Positions 36,287 through 44,260 of a stretch of 64,000 nt of DNA are shown one piece after another. The stretch spans positions 21,469 through 85,468 of the forward strand of contig NZ_LNCD01000086.1 of the NCBI RefSeq assembly GCF_001542405.1. The letters run 5' to 3'. Source of the stretch: Rhizobium altiplani. GTDB lineage: Bacteria > Pseudomonadota > Alphaproteobacteria > Rhizobiales > Rhizobiaceae. Position 1 is the stretch's first letter, and each line of letters begins with the position of its first letter. Below the pieces are notes generated by a model. The model ran no database searches. It worked only from the letters and a program-made list of their open reading frames with translations, and was not told the DNA's origin. Position numbers and translations under genes: made by a program.

Positions 36287-36454
36287 ATGGCAATAGTCGT
36301 CGCATTGGCGGACCGTCTGTCTCAGACGCAACGCCGCAAGGGCAGGAAACCAGTCGAGGCACAGATCCTCCTTTTCACGGGCGTGCGTTACGAGCGCCTG
36401 ACGGAAAGCTCGAAGCGTTCCCCGGCGCCTCGCATTTCGCGGGCAAAGAAATAG
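36287..36454 (+). CDS. Small 55-residue protein with LFTGVRYER motif
   Basis: Starts MAIVVALADRLSQTQ, with GGAG seven bases before the ATG; an in-frame ATG at 36275 is less well placed. The centre reads AQILLFTGVRYERL and the C-terminus is basic (SPAPRISRAKK). Short rhizobial proteins ending a sequence with an I-L-F-F-T-G-V-R-Y-E-R-like core are familiar to me as conserved hypotheticals, so I take this as real. Function unknown. A consensus CtrA box lies upstream. Confidence 0.65.
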   Translation: MAIVVALADRLSQTQRRKGRKPVEAQILLFTGVRYERLTESSKRSPAPRISRAKK

Positions 36455-36464
36455 ACTTATTGCT

Positions 36465-37019
36465 TCAATCCGAGGGGCCGGCATATTCGTCGCAGCCGGC
36501 CTCCGCGAGGAAGTTCCGCGCGGCTGCGTCGAAGCTCGCCTGGGGCGCCAATGTCCTCAGCACCACATAGCCTTCCGAACGCGTGCTTTCCACGAGAATG
36601 GTTTTCTGCAGGTCAGGCGGCAAAGCCTTGCGAAGCTCTGTCAACTGGATCGGCGTTCCGACCAGAATGTCGAGCGCTCCCCCCACAGACGTTCTGTCGT
36701 TCATGCTGAAGACCTCGTTCGAAGCCTCGTCATAGAGCGCGACAGACCAGAACGGCACATTGCCCTTGGCCGTCAGGCGGACCGGATTTTCCTCAATGTC
36801 GAACGAGCAGACAGCAGTGCGGACAAAAGGGTCATCGTTGGAAAGTCCCGCGGCATCGTCCGTCGACCCAAGCAGGTAGAACTTGTCGAGATCGCCCTCG
36901 GAGGCGACGCGGGTGGCGGCGTCCTTGCCGGTAAAGTGCGGCAGCGAAAGAATGATGACGAGGTGCAAGAGTGCCGCCCCGAAAAGTCCCGCGAGGATGG
37001 CAAACAGGATCCTAAGCAT
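36465..37019 (-). CDS. DUF1254-type membrane-anchored protein
   Basis: 184 residues from ATG 37019. One N-terminal helix (LRILFAILAGLFGAALLHLVIIL) is followed by a periplasmic domain with AKGNVPFWSVALYDEASNEVFSMNDR, typical of the C-terminal part of DUF1254. It overlaps the preceding DUF1214 gene by eight bases. The pair encodes as two small proteins what elsewhere occurs as one DUF1254-DUF1214 polypeptide. Confidence 0.82.
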   Translation of the reverse strand: MLRILFAILAGLFGAALLHLVIILSLPHFTGKDAATRVASEGDLDKFYLLGSTDDAAGLSNDDPFVRTAVCSFDIEENPVRLTAKGNVPFWSVALYDEASNEVFSMNDRTSVGGALDILVGTPIQLTELRKALPPDLQKTILVESTRSEGYVVLRTLAPQASFDAAARNFLAEAGCDEYAGPSD

Positions 37020-37599
37020 TGCCGCATCCGGTTTTCTGAAGCTTCGGCATCGCAAGGTCGATAACGCCGGAGCTGCCGGCTGTCGGGGTATCGAAGAGGG
37101 TCAGGACGAGTTGGAAGGTACCCGCCGCCGGCAGCGCTAGCCAGTTTCCCGGTCGGGCGTGCGCGGAAATGTCGATCGTGAAGCTGCTGTCGGGCTGCCG
37201 CAGCACCGTCCAGGAATTCAGCGCGCCGGGAAGCCCTGGTCGCAGCGAGGCAGGATTGCCGCTGTTGTCTGCGGTAAACAGCGTCCAGATGCGGGCGGGC
37301 GGCGTCTGCCCCGTGATACGGTAGCTGCAGCCGGCATTCAGCCGGTCGCCGGCGTCATCGACCTTGGCGGTAAACATCAGGCCTTCGGCGTTTCCGTAAA
37401 GCAGGCGTCCGGCACGCGCCCGGTGCGATTTCGCATAGGGGTCGGCGCTTTCGGTTTGTAGCTCGGGGAAGGCTTCCCAGGCGCCGAGCTTGATCGCGCC
37501 GAAGCCGGCCGTCGCATCCAGCGCGTAGAGCGAAATCATGATCCCGCCACCAAAGGCGATAATCAGAGTCATCGCTATGAAGAGAGGAAACCGAAACAC
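37012..37599 (-). CDS. DUF1214 domain protein
   Basis: 195 residues with an N-terminal helix (about 5-27) and a periplasmic domain containing ARAGRLLYGNAEGLMF and RIWTLFTADNSGN. DUF1214 proteins are unassigned; the C-terminal beta-fold ends with a Cys pair region (KTGCGNA). It is the first gene of a coupled pair with DUF1254. Confidence 0.82.
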   Translation of the reverse strand: MFRFPLFIAMTLIIAFGGGIMISLYALDATAGFGAIKLGAWEAFPELQTESADPYAKSHRARAGRLLYGNAEGLMFTAKVDDAGDRLNAGCSYRITGQTPPARIWTLFTADNSGNPASLRPGLPGALNSWTVLRQPDSSFTIDISAHARPGNWLALPAAGTFQLVLTLFDTPTAGSSGVIDLAMPKLQKTGCGNA

Positions 37600-37779
37600 T
37601 ATGCGCCCTTGAGAAACAAATCAGTTGAAAGGGTTACCACTGATTCTAGCTAGGCGGAATGGTGCAGGGCGGTATCGGCGGCATATCCCGGCCAAAACGG
37701 ATCAACGCTGGACCATTCGAAAGGCCGACTGATTTTCGATAGCTGGATCAGCGTCCAGACTTTTGGCATCAAGCGATTT

Positions 37780-38748
37780 TCAAAGATCGGCGCCCGCCGC
37801 GACGACTTTTCCGGAAGCTATCAGCGCCCGCACAGCTTCGTGCACTGCCTCCAAGCTCGTGTACCGCGGTGTGTAGCCCAGGCGGTTTCGGCTCTTTTCA
37901 ATTGAGTGGCACGAGCTTCGGATCACGTGCCCGCGACTGCTTTCGGCATACTCGCCGAGATCGGCAAACCATTCTTCAAAGGGCTTGTAAGCGATGCGCG
38001 GCTCCTTTCCGAACCAGCGATAAGCCGTTTCCGCGTAGCCCCGCAGGGTCAACGCTTGTTCCGATACCGTGTTGAAGACTTCGCCGATTGAAGCCGACCG
38101 GTTCTCGATCGCACACATGATCCAGCGAGCCACGTCATCAGCATGGACGTGATGGACCATTTCAAGTCCGAGGTTCGGCAAGACGAGTTCATCGCCACGG
38201 GCAATCAGCGAAAAGACTTCCGGATCCGCGTTTCCGATCGGGTTGATCGGATTCCAGCCTTCGCCGACGATATGGCCAGGACGGAAACAGGTCGCGGGAA
38301 AGCCGGTGACGTGCGCCTCCCGCGTGAGCCAGGCTTCGCACTCGGCCTTGCCCCTCCCGTAGGCGTCTATCGGATTGGGCGGATCGGTCTCGGTCGAGGG
38401 GATCGCAAAAAGGCGGCCATAGACCCAGATCGAGCTACAGAACAGGTAATGGCCAACCTTTCCTCGGAGGGCCTCCACCACGTGCCGTGTACTGGATAGG
38501 TCGAACGATATCATATCGACGACGATATCAGGCCTTAGATCTGCGATCTTGGCGCCGAACCGGCCGGCTTTCTCCTCGGCCGCGCGATCGAGCGCGACGT
38601 TCTCGATCTCACCCCATGCGTAGTGGGGGCGATAGGGTTTTGCTGTGCCACGGCTCACATTGACGACCTGATGGCCGCGCTCGACAAGCGCTGGCACCAG
38701 ATAGCTTCCGACGTGGCCACTCCCTCCGATGATGACGATGCGTGACAT
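37780..38748 (-). CDS. NAD-dependent epimerase/dehydratase (extended SDR)
   Basis: 322 residues from ATG 38748 (GAGGGAGG upstream). The Rossmann motif is IVIIGGSGHVGSYLVPAL. The SDR catalytic Tyr-Lys is represented by DAYGRGKAECEAW (YxxxK). It acts on a nucleotide sugar or similar substrate. It starts 43 bases after the penicillin-binding protein gene on the same strand, so it may be co-transcribed. A second, distantly related extended SDR lies at 46671-47651. Confidence 0.88.
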   Translation of the reverse strand: MSRIVIIGGSGHVGSYLVPALVERGHQVVNVSRGTAKPYRPHYAWGEIENVALDRAAEEKAGRFGAKIADLRPDIVVDMISFDLSSTRHVVEALRGKVGHYLFCSSIWVYGRLFAIPSTETDPPNPIDAYGRGKAECEAWLTREAHVTGFPATCFRPGHIVGEGWNPINPIGNADPEVFSLIARGDELVLPNLGLEMVHHVHADDVARWIMCAIENRSASIGEVFNTVSEQALTLRGYAETAYRWFGKEPRIAYKPFEEWFADLGEYAESSRGHVIRSSCHSIEKSRNRLGYTPRYTSLEAVHEAVRALIASGKVVAAGADL

Positions 38749-38791
38749 GATCGGCCTCCCTCGCTCTACGAAGCAGTTGCTGCTGATGCCC

Positions 38792-40930
38792 TTAGTCGGC
38801 GCTCGCCACCTTTTGCGCGGCAAGCGGGGGCGCCGCCTTTAGCGCCTGGCCAAGGTCCTTGAGAATGTGCGTGGACTCGACCGAGAGCATCCGGGGCCGG
38901 ACGAGGGGCGGCGGGCTGCCCTCCGCCGGCTTGGCGGCGGCGACCGTTTTTGCCGTCTTGTCGGGTGGCAGCGGCTGCGTGCCGGGGATCTGTCGAAGCG
39001 TGATGCCCTGGTGCGCATAGTCCATGGCACGCTTGAAGGTCATGGCCGGCAGCGAGCCACCGGTCATCTCGTTGGTCGAGGTATAGTCGTCGTTGCCAAA
39101 CCAGACGGCGCACGTGTAGTTGCCGGTGTAGCCGATGAACCAGGCGTCGCGGTACGCCTGCGTCGTGCCCGTCTTGCCGGCTGTCAGAATGCCGTTGTCG
39201 AGCGCTGCCTTTCGCGCCGTTCCGACATAGGGGACGCGGGACAGCATCTGGTTCATGTAGGTGTCGGCCTTCTCGGAGAGCACCCGCTTGGCGGGCGGCT
39301 CGTCACGGTCGAAGTCGTAGAGGACGTCGCCGCCGTAATCGAGGACCTGCGTGATGCCGTGACGGCGCGACTGGTAGCCACCTGCCGGGAAGACGGCATA
39401 GGCGGTCGCCTGGTCGAGCACCGTCACCTCGGAGGTGCCGATCGGGATCGTCACGTCGTCGCGCACGGGCGACTCGACGCCGAGGTTCTTCGCCATGGCC
39501 CGGATCGGCTGGATGCCGAGCTTTTCCTTGGCAAGGCGCACCGGAATGGTGTTAATCGACTGGGCGATGGCGGTCGCAATGGTGACGCGGCCGGCGTACT
39601 TGTTGGCGTAGTTGCGAGGGGCCCAGTTGCCCCAGTAGATCGGCGCGTCGACGACGATGGTATCGGGCGTCATGCCGCTCTCCATCGCCACCGAATAGGT
39701 GTAGACCTTGAAGGATGAACCCGGCTGCCGCAGCGCCTTGGTGGCACGGTTGAACTGGCTTTCGCCGTAATCCCGGCCGCCGACCATGGCCCGCACCGCG
39801 CCGCCGTTTTCGATCACCACCATCGCGCCCTGTTTGGCGTGATAGCGCTCGCCATATTCGCGCAGCGACGTTTCCACTGAATCGTCGGCCGCGCTCTGCA
39901 GCCCCATGTCGATCGTGGTCCTAACGACGAGCGAATGCTGGGGGAAGCGCGGCGACAGGCGCATGACCTCGTCAAAGGCCCAGTCGAGGAAGAAATCGGG
40001 TGATTCCACCTGGTTGCGGTCGACGACCGTCGCCGGATTACGCCGGGCGGCGATCACCTGGCCCTCGGTCATCAGGCCGCTTTGCACAAGGTTGGTCAGC
40101 ACCTCGTTGGCGCGACCGCGCGCCGCCGGCAGGTTGACGTGCGGCGCATATTTCGCCGGCGCCTTGAACAGGCCGGCGAGCATTGCGGATTCAGCCAGAT
40201 TGACGTCGGTGATGCTCTTGCCGAAGTAGAACTGCGCCGCTGCGGCAGCGCCGAAGGTGCCACCGCCCATGTAGGCGCGGTCGAGATAGGTGGAGAGGAT
40301 TTCCTTCTTGGAGAGGTTAGCTTCGAGCCACAGCGCCAGGAAGGCTTCCGTAATTTTTCGGTCGATCGAGCGTTCGTTGGAGAGGAACAGGTTCTTGGCG
40401 AGCTGCTGCGTCAATGTCGAGCCGCCCTGTACAACTTCGCCGGCCTGGGCGTTGGTAACAAGCGCGCGGAAGAGACCGATGACGTCGATGCCGAAGTGAT
40501 CGAAGAAGCGCCGGTCCTCGGTCGCAAGCACTGATTTGATCAGCGCGTCGGGCAGTTCGTCGATAGGCACGGAGTTCTGGTGGATGACGCCGCGATGGCC
40601 GATGACGTTGCCATAGCGATCCAGGAAGGTGACGGCGTAGTCGCCGCGATTGCGCCAATCTTCCTTGGTAGCTTCAAAGGCAGGCTGGGCGAGGGCGAGC
40701 ATCAGGACGGCGCCGACGGAACCCCATGTCAGGCCTTCGCCGGCCAGTTCGAAGACAATGCGCTTCCAGCCGCGAACGCGGAAGCGGCGGAAGAAGATGG
40801 TGATGTCTTCCCAGATTTCGGCCGAGCGAAAACCGGCATTCCAGATGGTCGAATCGATCCACGAGTCGATCTTCAAAAGCAGGTGGCGTTGCTTGCGCGG
40901 CCGTTTTTCTGGATTGTCCGGATCCGTCAC
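38792..40930 (-). CDS. Class A penicillin-binding protein (transglycosylase/transpeptidase)
   Basis: 712 residues. A cytoplasmic basic N-terminus and one membrane helix (about 66-85) precede the glycosyltransferase domain (E138 in ATEDRRFFDHFG, QGGSTLTQQLAKN) and the transpeptidase domain (S405-S-F-K408, S458-I-N460, K586-T-G588). It polymerises and cross-links peptidoglycan at the inner-membrane outer face. The C-terminus ends in a Pro/Ala-rich tail. It is divergent from ycgN and upstream of the epimerase. Confidence 0.95.
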   Translation of the reverse strand: MTDPDNPEKRPRKQRHLLLKIDSWIDSTIWNAGFRSAEIWEDITIFFRRFRVRGWKRIVFELAGEGLTWGSVGAVLMLALAQPAFEATKEDWRNRGDYAVTFLDRYGNVIGHRGVIHQNSVPIDELPDALIKSVLATEDRRFFDHFGIDVIGLFRALVTNAQAGEVVQGGSTLTQQLAKNLFLSNERSIDRKITEAFLALWLEANLSKKEILSTYLDRAYMGGGTFGAAAAAQFYFGKSITDVNLAESAMLAGLFKAPAKYAPHVNLPAARGRANEVLTNLVQSGLMTEGQVIAARRNPATVVDRNQVESPDFFLDWAFDEVMRLSPRFPQHSLVVRTTIDMGLQSAADDSVETSLREYGERYHAKQGAMVVIENGGAVRAMVGGRDYGESQFNRATKALRQPGSSFKVYTYSVAMESGMTPDTIVVDAPIYWGNWAPRNYANKYAGRVTIATAIAQSINTIPVRLAKEKLGIQPIRAMAKNLGVESPVRDDVTIPIGTSEVTVLDQATAYAVFPAGGYQSRRHGITQVLDYGGDVLYDFDRDEPPAKRVLSEKADTYMNQMLSRVPYVGTARKAALDNGILTAGKTGTTQAYRDAWFIGYTGNYTCAVWFGNDDYTSTNEMTGGSLPAMTFKRAMDYAHQGITLRQIPGTQPLPPDKTAKTVAAAKPAEGSPPPLVRPRMLSVESTHILKDLGQALKAAPPLAAQKVASAD

Positions 40931-41114
40931 GTCTTATATTCCCGCCCGATCAGTCACTTCGACGTCGGAGGAACCTGACGCCGGACTATGGCAAATCTGC
41001 CGACAGTGCCCCGGAGTAACCGGAGCTTGGTGAATCATTGGTTGATTTGGCTGACAAGAACAAGAGAAATGGAAGCTCTCACGCGATTTTGCACGGAGCT
41101 GTTGCAAGAACGGA

Positions 41115-41606
41115 ATGATGGAAGAAGTACCCTTCTGGAAGACGAAGACGCTCGCCGAGATGACGACGACCGAATGGGAGAGCGTATGCGACGGCTGCGG
41201 CCTCTGTTGTCTCAACAAGCTCGAGGAGTGGGATAGCGGCGACATCTACTTCACCTCGATCCGCTGCAAGCTGCTCGACGACCACAGCTGTCGCTGTTCC
41301 TCCTACGAGAACCGCTGGGATTTCGTGCCCGATTGCGTCCAGCTCACCAAGGAAAACGTCGACGAGATCGCTTGGCTGCCGCCGACCTGCGGCTACCGGC
41401 TGATCAACGAGGGGCGCGATCTTTACTGGTGGCATCCCCTGATTTCTGGCGATCCCGAGACTGTCCATGCCGCCGGCATTTCGGCGCGCGGCCGGACGAT
41501 CGACGAAACCGAGGTCAAGGTCGACGACTTTGAGGATTATGTGGTGGATTGGCCGCTGACAGTGGGCGACGAGGCGCAGGCCCAGCAGCCGGAGGCGGCT
41601 AAGTAG
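41115..41606 (+). CDS. YcgN/UPF0260 cysteine-cluster protein
   Basis: 163 residues. CDGCGLCCLNKLEE is the family cysteine cluster, followed by RCKLLDDHSCRCSSYENR and PPTCGYRL. These cysteines probably bind a metal or Fe-S centre. No function is established. The stop overlaps the convergent TetR gene by eight bases. The Shine-Dalgarno is weak. Confidence 0.9.
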   Translation: MMEEVPFWKTKTLAEMTTTEWESVCDGCGLCCLNKLEEWDSGDIYFTSIRCKLLDDHSCRCSSYENRWDFVPDCVQLTKENVDEIAWLPPTCGYRLINEGRDLYWWHPLISGDPETVHAAGISARGRTIDETEVKVDDFEDYVVDWPLTVGDEAQAQQPEAAK

Positions 41607-42168
41607 TCGCTGGTTGAGCGACCGTCTCAAGGAATTCTCTCAGCTCAGCGCGAACATAGTCTTCGATCGAGCCTTGCGGCTCGAAGCCCCACCAGAGCAG
41701 GCAGCCCTGCCATTGCGACAGCATCAGCCGTCCGAGCGGCGTTTTGCCTTGGGCGCCGAGGGATCGGTCGAGCGCTGCCGCCAGTGTCTTTCCCCAGGCA
41801 GCCCCACGAGCACGCAAGGCCGGGTCGCGCAGATCTTCCCGCAGTACCAGCAGGCCTTCAGCGTAGGACGTGGCATCGTCGCCGTAATCCCTGGAAAGTC
41901 CGGCGAGCAGGTTGATGGCGCCTTCGGGTGTCTCGGGAAGAGACTGGATCTGCTGGGCCGTCTCCATGTCCAGCCGGTCCCAGGCGCGCAGCAGGCAGGC
42001 CCGCAGCATTGCAGCCTTGGTGCCGAAGCGCTGTACCAGCGTCGAGCCGGAAAGGCCGCTGATCTTCGCCACCGTGCCGAAGCTTGCCGCGTCAGGACCT
42101 TCCGCATGGACGAGGCCGAGCACCATGTCGAGAAGCTGTTCGTCGGAAAGCGTACGGGGTCGCGGCAT
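41599..42168 (-). CDS. TetR family regulator
   Basis: 189 residues from ATG 42168 (AGAGGAAT upstream); the longer frame to 42369 was rejected because it crosses the operator. The helix-turn-helix is at about residues 8-45 (DEQLLDMVLGLVHAEGPDAASFGTVAKISGLSGSTLVQRFG). Divergent from the SDR gene, with a perfect 14-base palindrome between them, so it probably represses the SDR and itself. The ligand is unknown. Confidence 0.9.
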   Translation of the reverse strand: MPRPRTLSDEQLLDMVLGLVHAEGPDAASFGTVAKISGLSGSTLVQRFGTKAAMLRACLLRAWDRLDMETAQQIQSLPETPEGAINLLAGLSRDYGDDATSYAEGLLVLREDLRDPALRARGAAWGKTLAAALDRSLGAQGKTPLGRLMLSQWQGCLLWWGFEPQGSIEDYVRAELREFLETVAQPATT

Positions 42169-42199
42169 GAAAATTCCTCTTGTGTTCGCGACGAATATG

Positions 42200-42213
42200 A
42201 ACGAACGTTCGTT
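42200..42213. promoter_or_regulatory. TetR operator AACGAACGTTCGTT
   Basis: A perfect 14-base palindrome without spacer between the divergent TetR and SDR genes, 32 bases before the regulator start and 60 before the SDR start. This is a common type of TetR-family operator. Confidence 0.8.
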
Positions 42214-42272
42214 TATATTCAAGTGCAATGGCGAACACCCATTGCGCCTGGTCCAGCGTGGAGGACAAGCAC

Positions 42273-43187
42273 GTGACAGCAGCCCTTTCAGGAAAGATCG
42301 CCCTTGTGGCCGGAGGCACGCGCGGCGCAGGTCGCGGGATCGCCTTGGAACTCGGGGCCGCCGGGGCAACGGTCTACGTTACCGGCCGCACGACGCGGGA
42401 GAAGCAATCGGAGTATGGCCGCCCGGAGACGATCGAGGAGACCGCCGAGATGGTAACCGCTGCGGGCGGCGAGGGGATCGCGGTTCGCGTCGATCATACC
42501 ATGCCTTCGGAAGTCGAGGTGCTGGTCGAAAGGATCCGCCGCGAACAGGGCCGGCTCGATATCCTGGTCAACGATATCTGGGGCGGCGAACATCTGACGG
42601 AATGGAACAAGCCGGTCTGGGAGCACTCGCTCGACAAGGGGCTGCACATGCTGCGGCTGGCGATCGACACCCATCTGATCACCGCGCATTTCGCGCTGGC
42701 GCTGATGGTCGAGCGCCCCGGCGGGCTGCTGGTCGAACTGACCGACGGCACGGCCGAATACAACGCCACGCATTACCGCCTCTGCCCCTATTACGACCTC
42801 GTCAAGACGGGCGCCATCCGCATGGCCTGGGCGCATGCCAAGGATCTTGCGCCGCATGACGCGACGGCTGTGGCGCTGACGCCCGGCTGGATGCGCTCGG
42901 AAATGATGCTCGATATCTTCAATGTGCGAGAGGAGAACTGGCGCGACGCGACGTCCGTGCAGCCGCATTTCATCATCTCCGAGACACCGCGCTTCACGGG
43001 CCGGGCGGTGGCAGCCGTTGCCGCCGATCCAGAACGCGTCCGCTGGAGCGGCCAGTCGCTGTCGAGCGGCGGGCTCGCCAAGATCTACGGCTTTGACGAT
43101 GTGGACGGCTCGCGGCCGGACTGCTGGCGCTACATGGACGAGGTCATGGACGCAGGCAAAGCCGCCGACGCTACCGGCTATCGTTGA
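42273..43187 (+). CDS. Short-chain dehydrogenase/reductase
   Basis: 304 residues from GTG 42273, which has GGAGG eight bases upstream; ATG 42228 overlaps the operator region. The nucleotide loop reads AGGTRGAGRGIA, the active-site Tyr and Lys are in YYDLVKTG (YxxxK), and NDIWGGEHL is the variant NNAG-like loop. The substrate is unknown. It is probably induced when the divergent TetR protein leaves the palindrome. Confidence 0.88.
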   Translation: MTAALSGKIALVAGGTRGAGRGIALELGAAGATVYVTGRTTREKQSEYGRPETIEETAEMVTAAGGEGIAVRVDHTMPSEVEVLVERIRREQGRLDILVNDIWGGEHLTEWNKPVWEHSLDKGLHMLRLAIDTHLITAHFALALMVERPGGLLVELTDGTAEYNATHYRLCPYYDLVKTGAIRMAWAHAKDLAPHDATAVALTPGWMRSEMMLDIFNVREENWRDATSVQPHFIISETPRFTGRAVAAVAADPERVRWSGQSLSSGGLAKIYGFDDVDGSRPDCWRYMDEVMDAGKAADATGYR

Positions 43188-43193
43188 TTCGAT

Positions 43194-43538
43194 CTAGCCG
43201 GATGGAATGACAACGAATTGTCTTTGCAGGGTTTTTGGCGCGGCGTTCTGCCATGACTTGCGCACGAGGCCATGCACGAGTTCGTCGCTCGCCTTGCCGT
43301 AGAAAAGCCGGGTCGAGCCGCGCAGTCCCCAGCCGCCCGGCACCGCGGCCGTGTCGTCGGCCGCCACCGCCAGCGTCATGTGTTGCTGGTCGGGCGTCAG
43401 GCGGACGACGCAATAGTCTTGTTCCGGCATCGTCAGGAATATCTTGCTGCGCACGCGAAAATCGCGCGTGCCATGATGCGCGCTCTCGACCGCCTCCGGC
43501 AAGCTGAGCGCAAAGGAAATGAGCTCTTCCTGGTTCAT
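43194..43538 (-). CDS. MmcQ/YjbR family protein
   Basis: 114 residues. LSLPEAVESAHHGTRDFRV and GGWGLRGSTRLFYGK mark the YjbR DNA-binding-like fold (DUF419). Cytosolic, function unclear. It is convergent with the SDR gene and divergent from the region that leads into the GTA remnant. Confidence 0.88.
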   Translation of the reverse strand: MNQEELISFALSLPEAVESAHHGTRDFRVRSKIFLTMPEQDYCVVRLTPDQQHMTLAVAADDTAAVPGGWGLRGSTRLFYGKASDELVHGLVRKSWQNAAPKTLQRQFVVIPSG

Positions 43539-43640
43539 GGCGATAAAATTAGCACATGCTGATGGATGTGGACCAATCAGAAAAACTCAAGCAGTCCGGT
43601 GGCTTTGAAAAATGTTCACCTGATAGGAAAATAATCCTTG

Positions 43641-43760
43641 ATGACGTGACGGTCGTTTGATAGGGTTATGGCATAGTCGGAAAGTTGCGGGCGCGGCGGA
43701 GTGCCGAGGCAAAGCTTTTCGGATCTGAAAGCCGGGCGTTCGACCCGGCTTTTGTGTTTC
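43641..43760 (+). ncRNA. Candidate small RNA or attenuated leader upstream of GTA g1
   Basis: Between the divergent YjbR start (43538) and g1 (43799) a TTGAAA/AAAATA-like promoter pair (43605-43633, 17-base spacing) precedes a rho-independent terminator (43731-43759). No open frame sits between, so a transcript would be a ~120-base RNA. The 5' end is only a guess from the promoter. Confidence 0.35.
43731..43759 (+). terminator. Terminator-like hairpin before the GTA cluster
   Basis: GCCGGG/CCCGGC stem with a seven-base loop followed by TTTTGTGTTT. Stem and tail are nearly the same as in the mucR terminator. No plus-strand gene ends here. Confidence 0.8.
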
Positions 43761-43798
43761 TGGCCGCCAGGGAGAACTGGTCGCCCGAGAGGGTCCCG

Positions 43799-44260
43799 AT
43801 GATCGATATAGAGAGTTTCGAACCGGAGCTGTATGGCTACTGGCCACAGAGGCGTGCCTATGGCGATGCCCTGCAGCTTGAAGCGGATGACGCCGAGGCG
43901 AGGGCGGCGGCTGAGGCCTACTTCCTTGAGATCAAGTCCGGTCCGGCCGCGCCCGCCGAGGAGTTGCGGGTGCTGCTCAACGAGATGACGGCGGAGATGC
44001 GCGACCAGTTCAGCGCCTTCCGCGAATTGCGGCGGGCCGCGGAAGCGGCGTCCGCAGGCGGCGACGAGGCGGCGGCAAAGCTCGCGCTGGCCGACCTGAA
44101 GGCGGCGACCGATGCCATGTCGCTGATTGTGCGGACGCTGGAGAAGGTCGATCAGCTGCAGCGGCAGATCGCGCGCGATCGCGAGCTGGCCGCGGAAGAG
44201 AACGACGCTGCGATGGGGCTTGAAGATGCGAAGAAGCGGTTTCTTGAGCGCATCGCTGGC
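43799..44260 (+). pseudogene. GTA g1-like protein (small terminase position), 3' end lost
   Basis: From ATG 43799 (GAGAGGG upstream) the frame reads FEPELYGYWPQRRAYGDALQLE, then a long Ala/Glu/Arg-rich helical region with FLEIKSGPAAPAEELRVLLNEM and LIVRTLEKVDQLQRQIARDRE. This matches the gp1 of Rhodobacter-type GTAs, which stands where phages have a small terminase. After KKRFLERI the frame enters terminase DNA out of phase and stops at 44488. The end of g1 and the start of g2 were therefore removed together by one deletion near 44255. Confidence 0.75.

Noticed and set aside
36206..36484. 92-codon minus-strand frame
   Set aside because: No ribosome site or family resemblance, and it overlaps the better-supported small gene at 36287.
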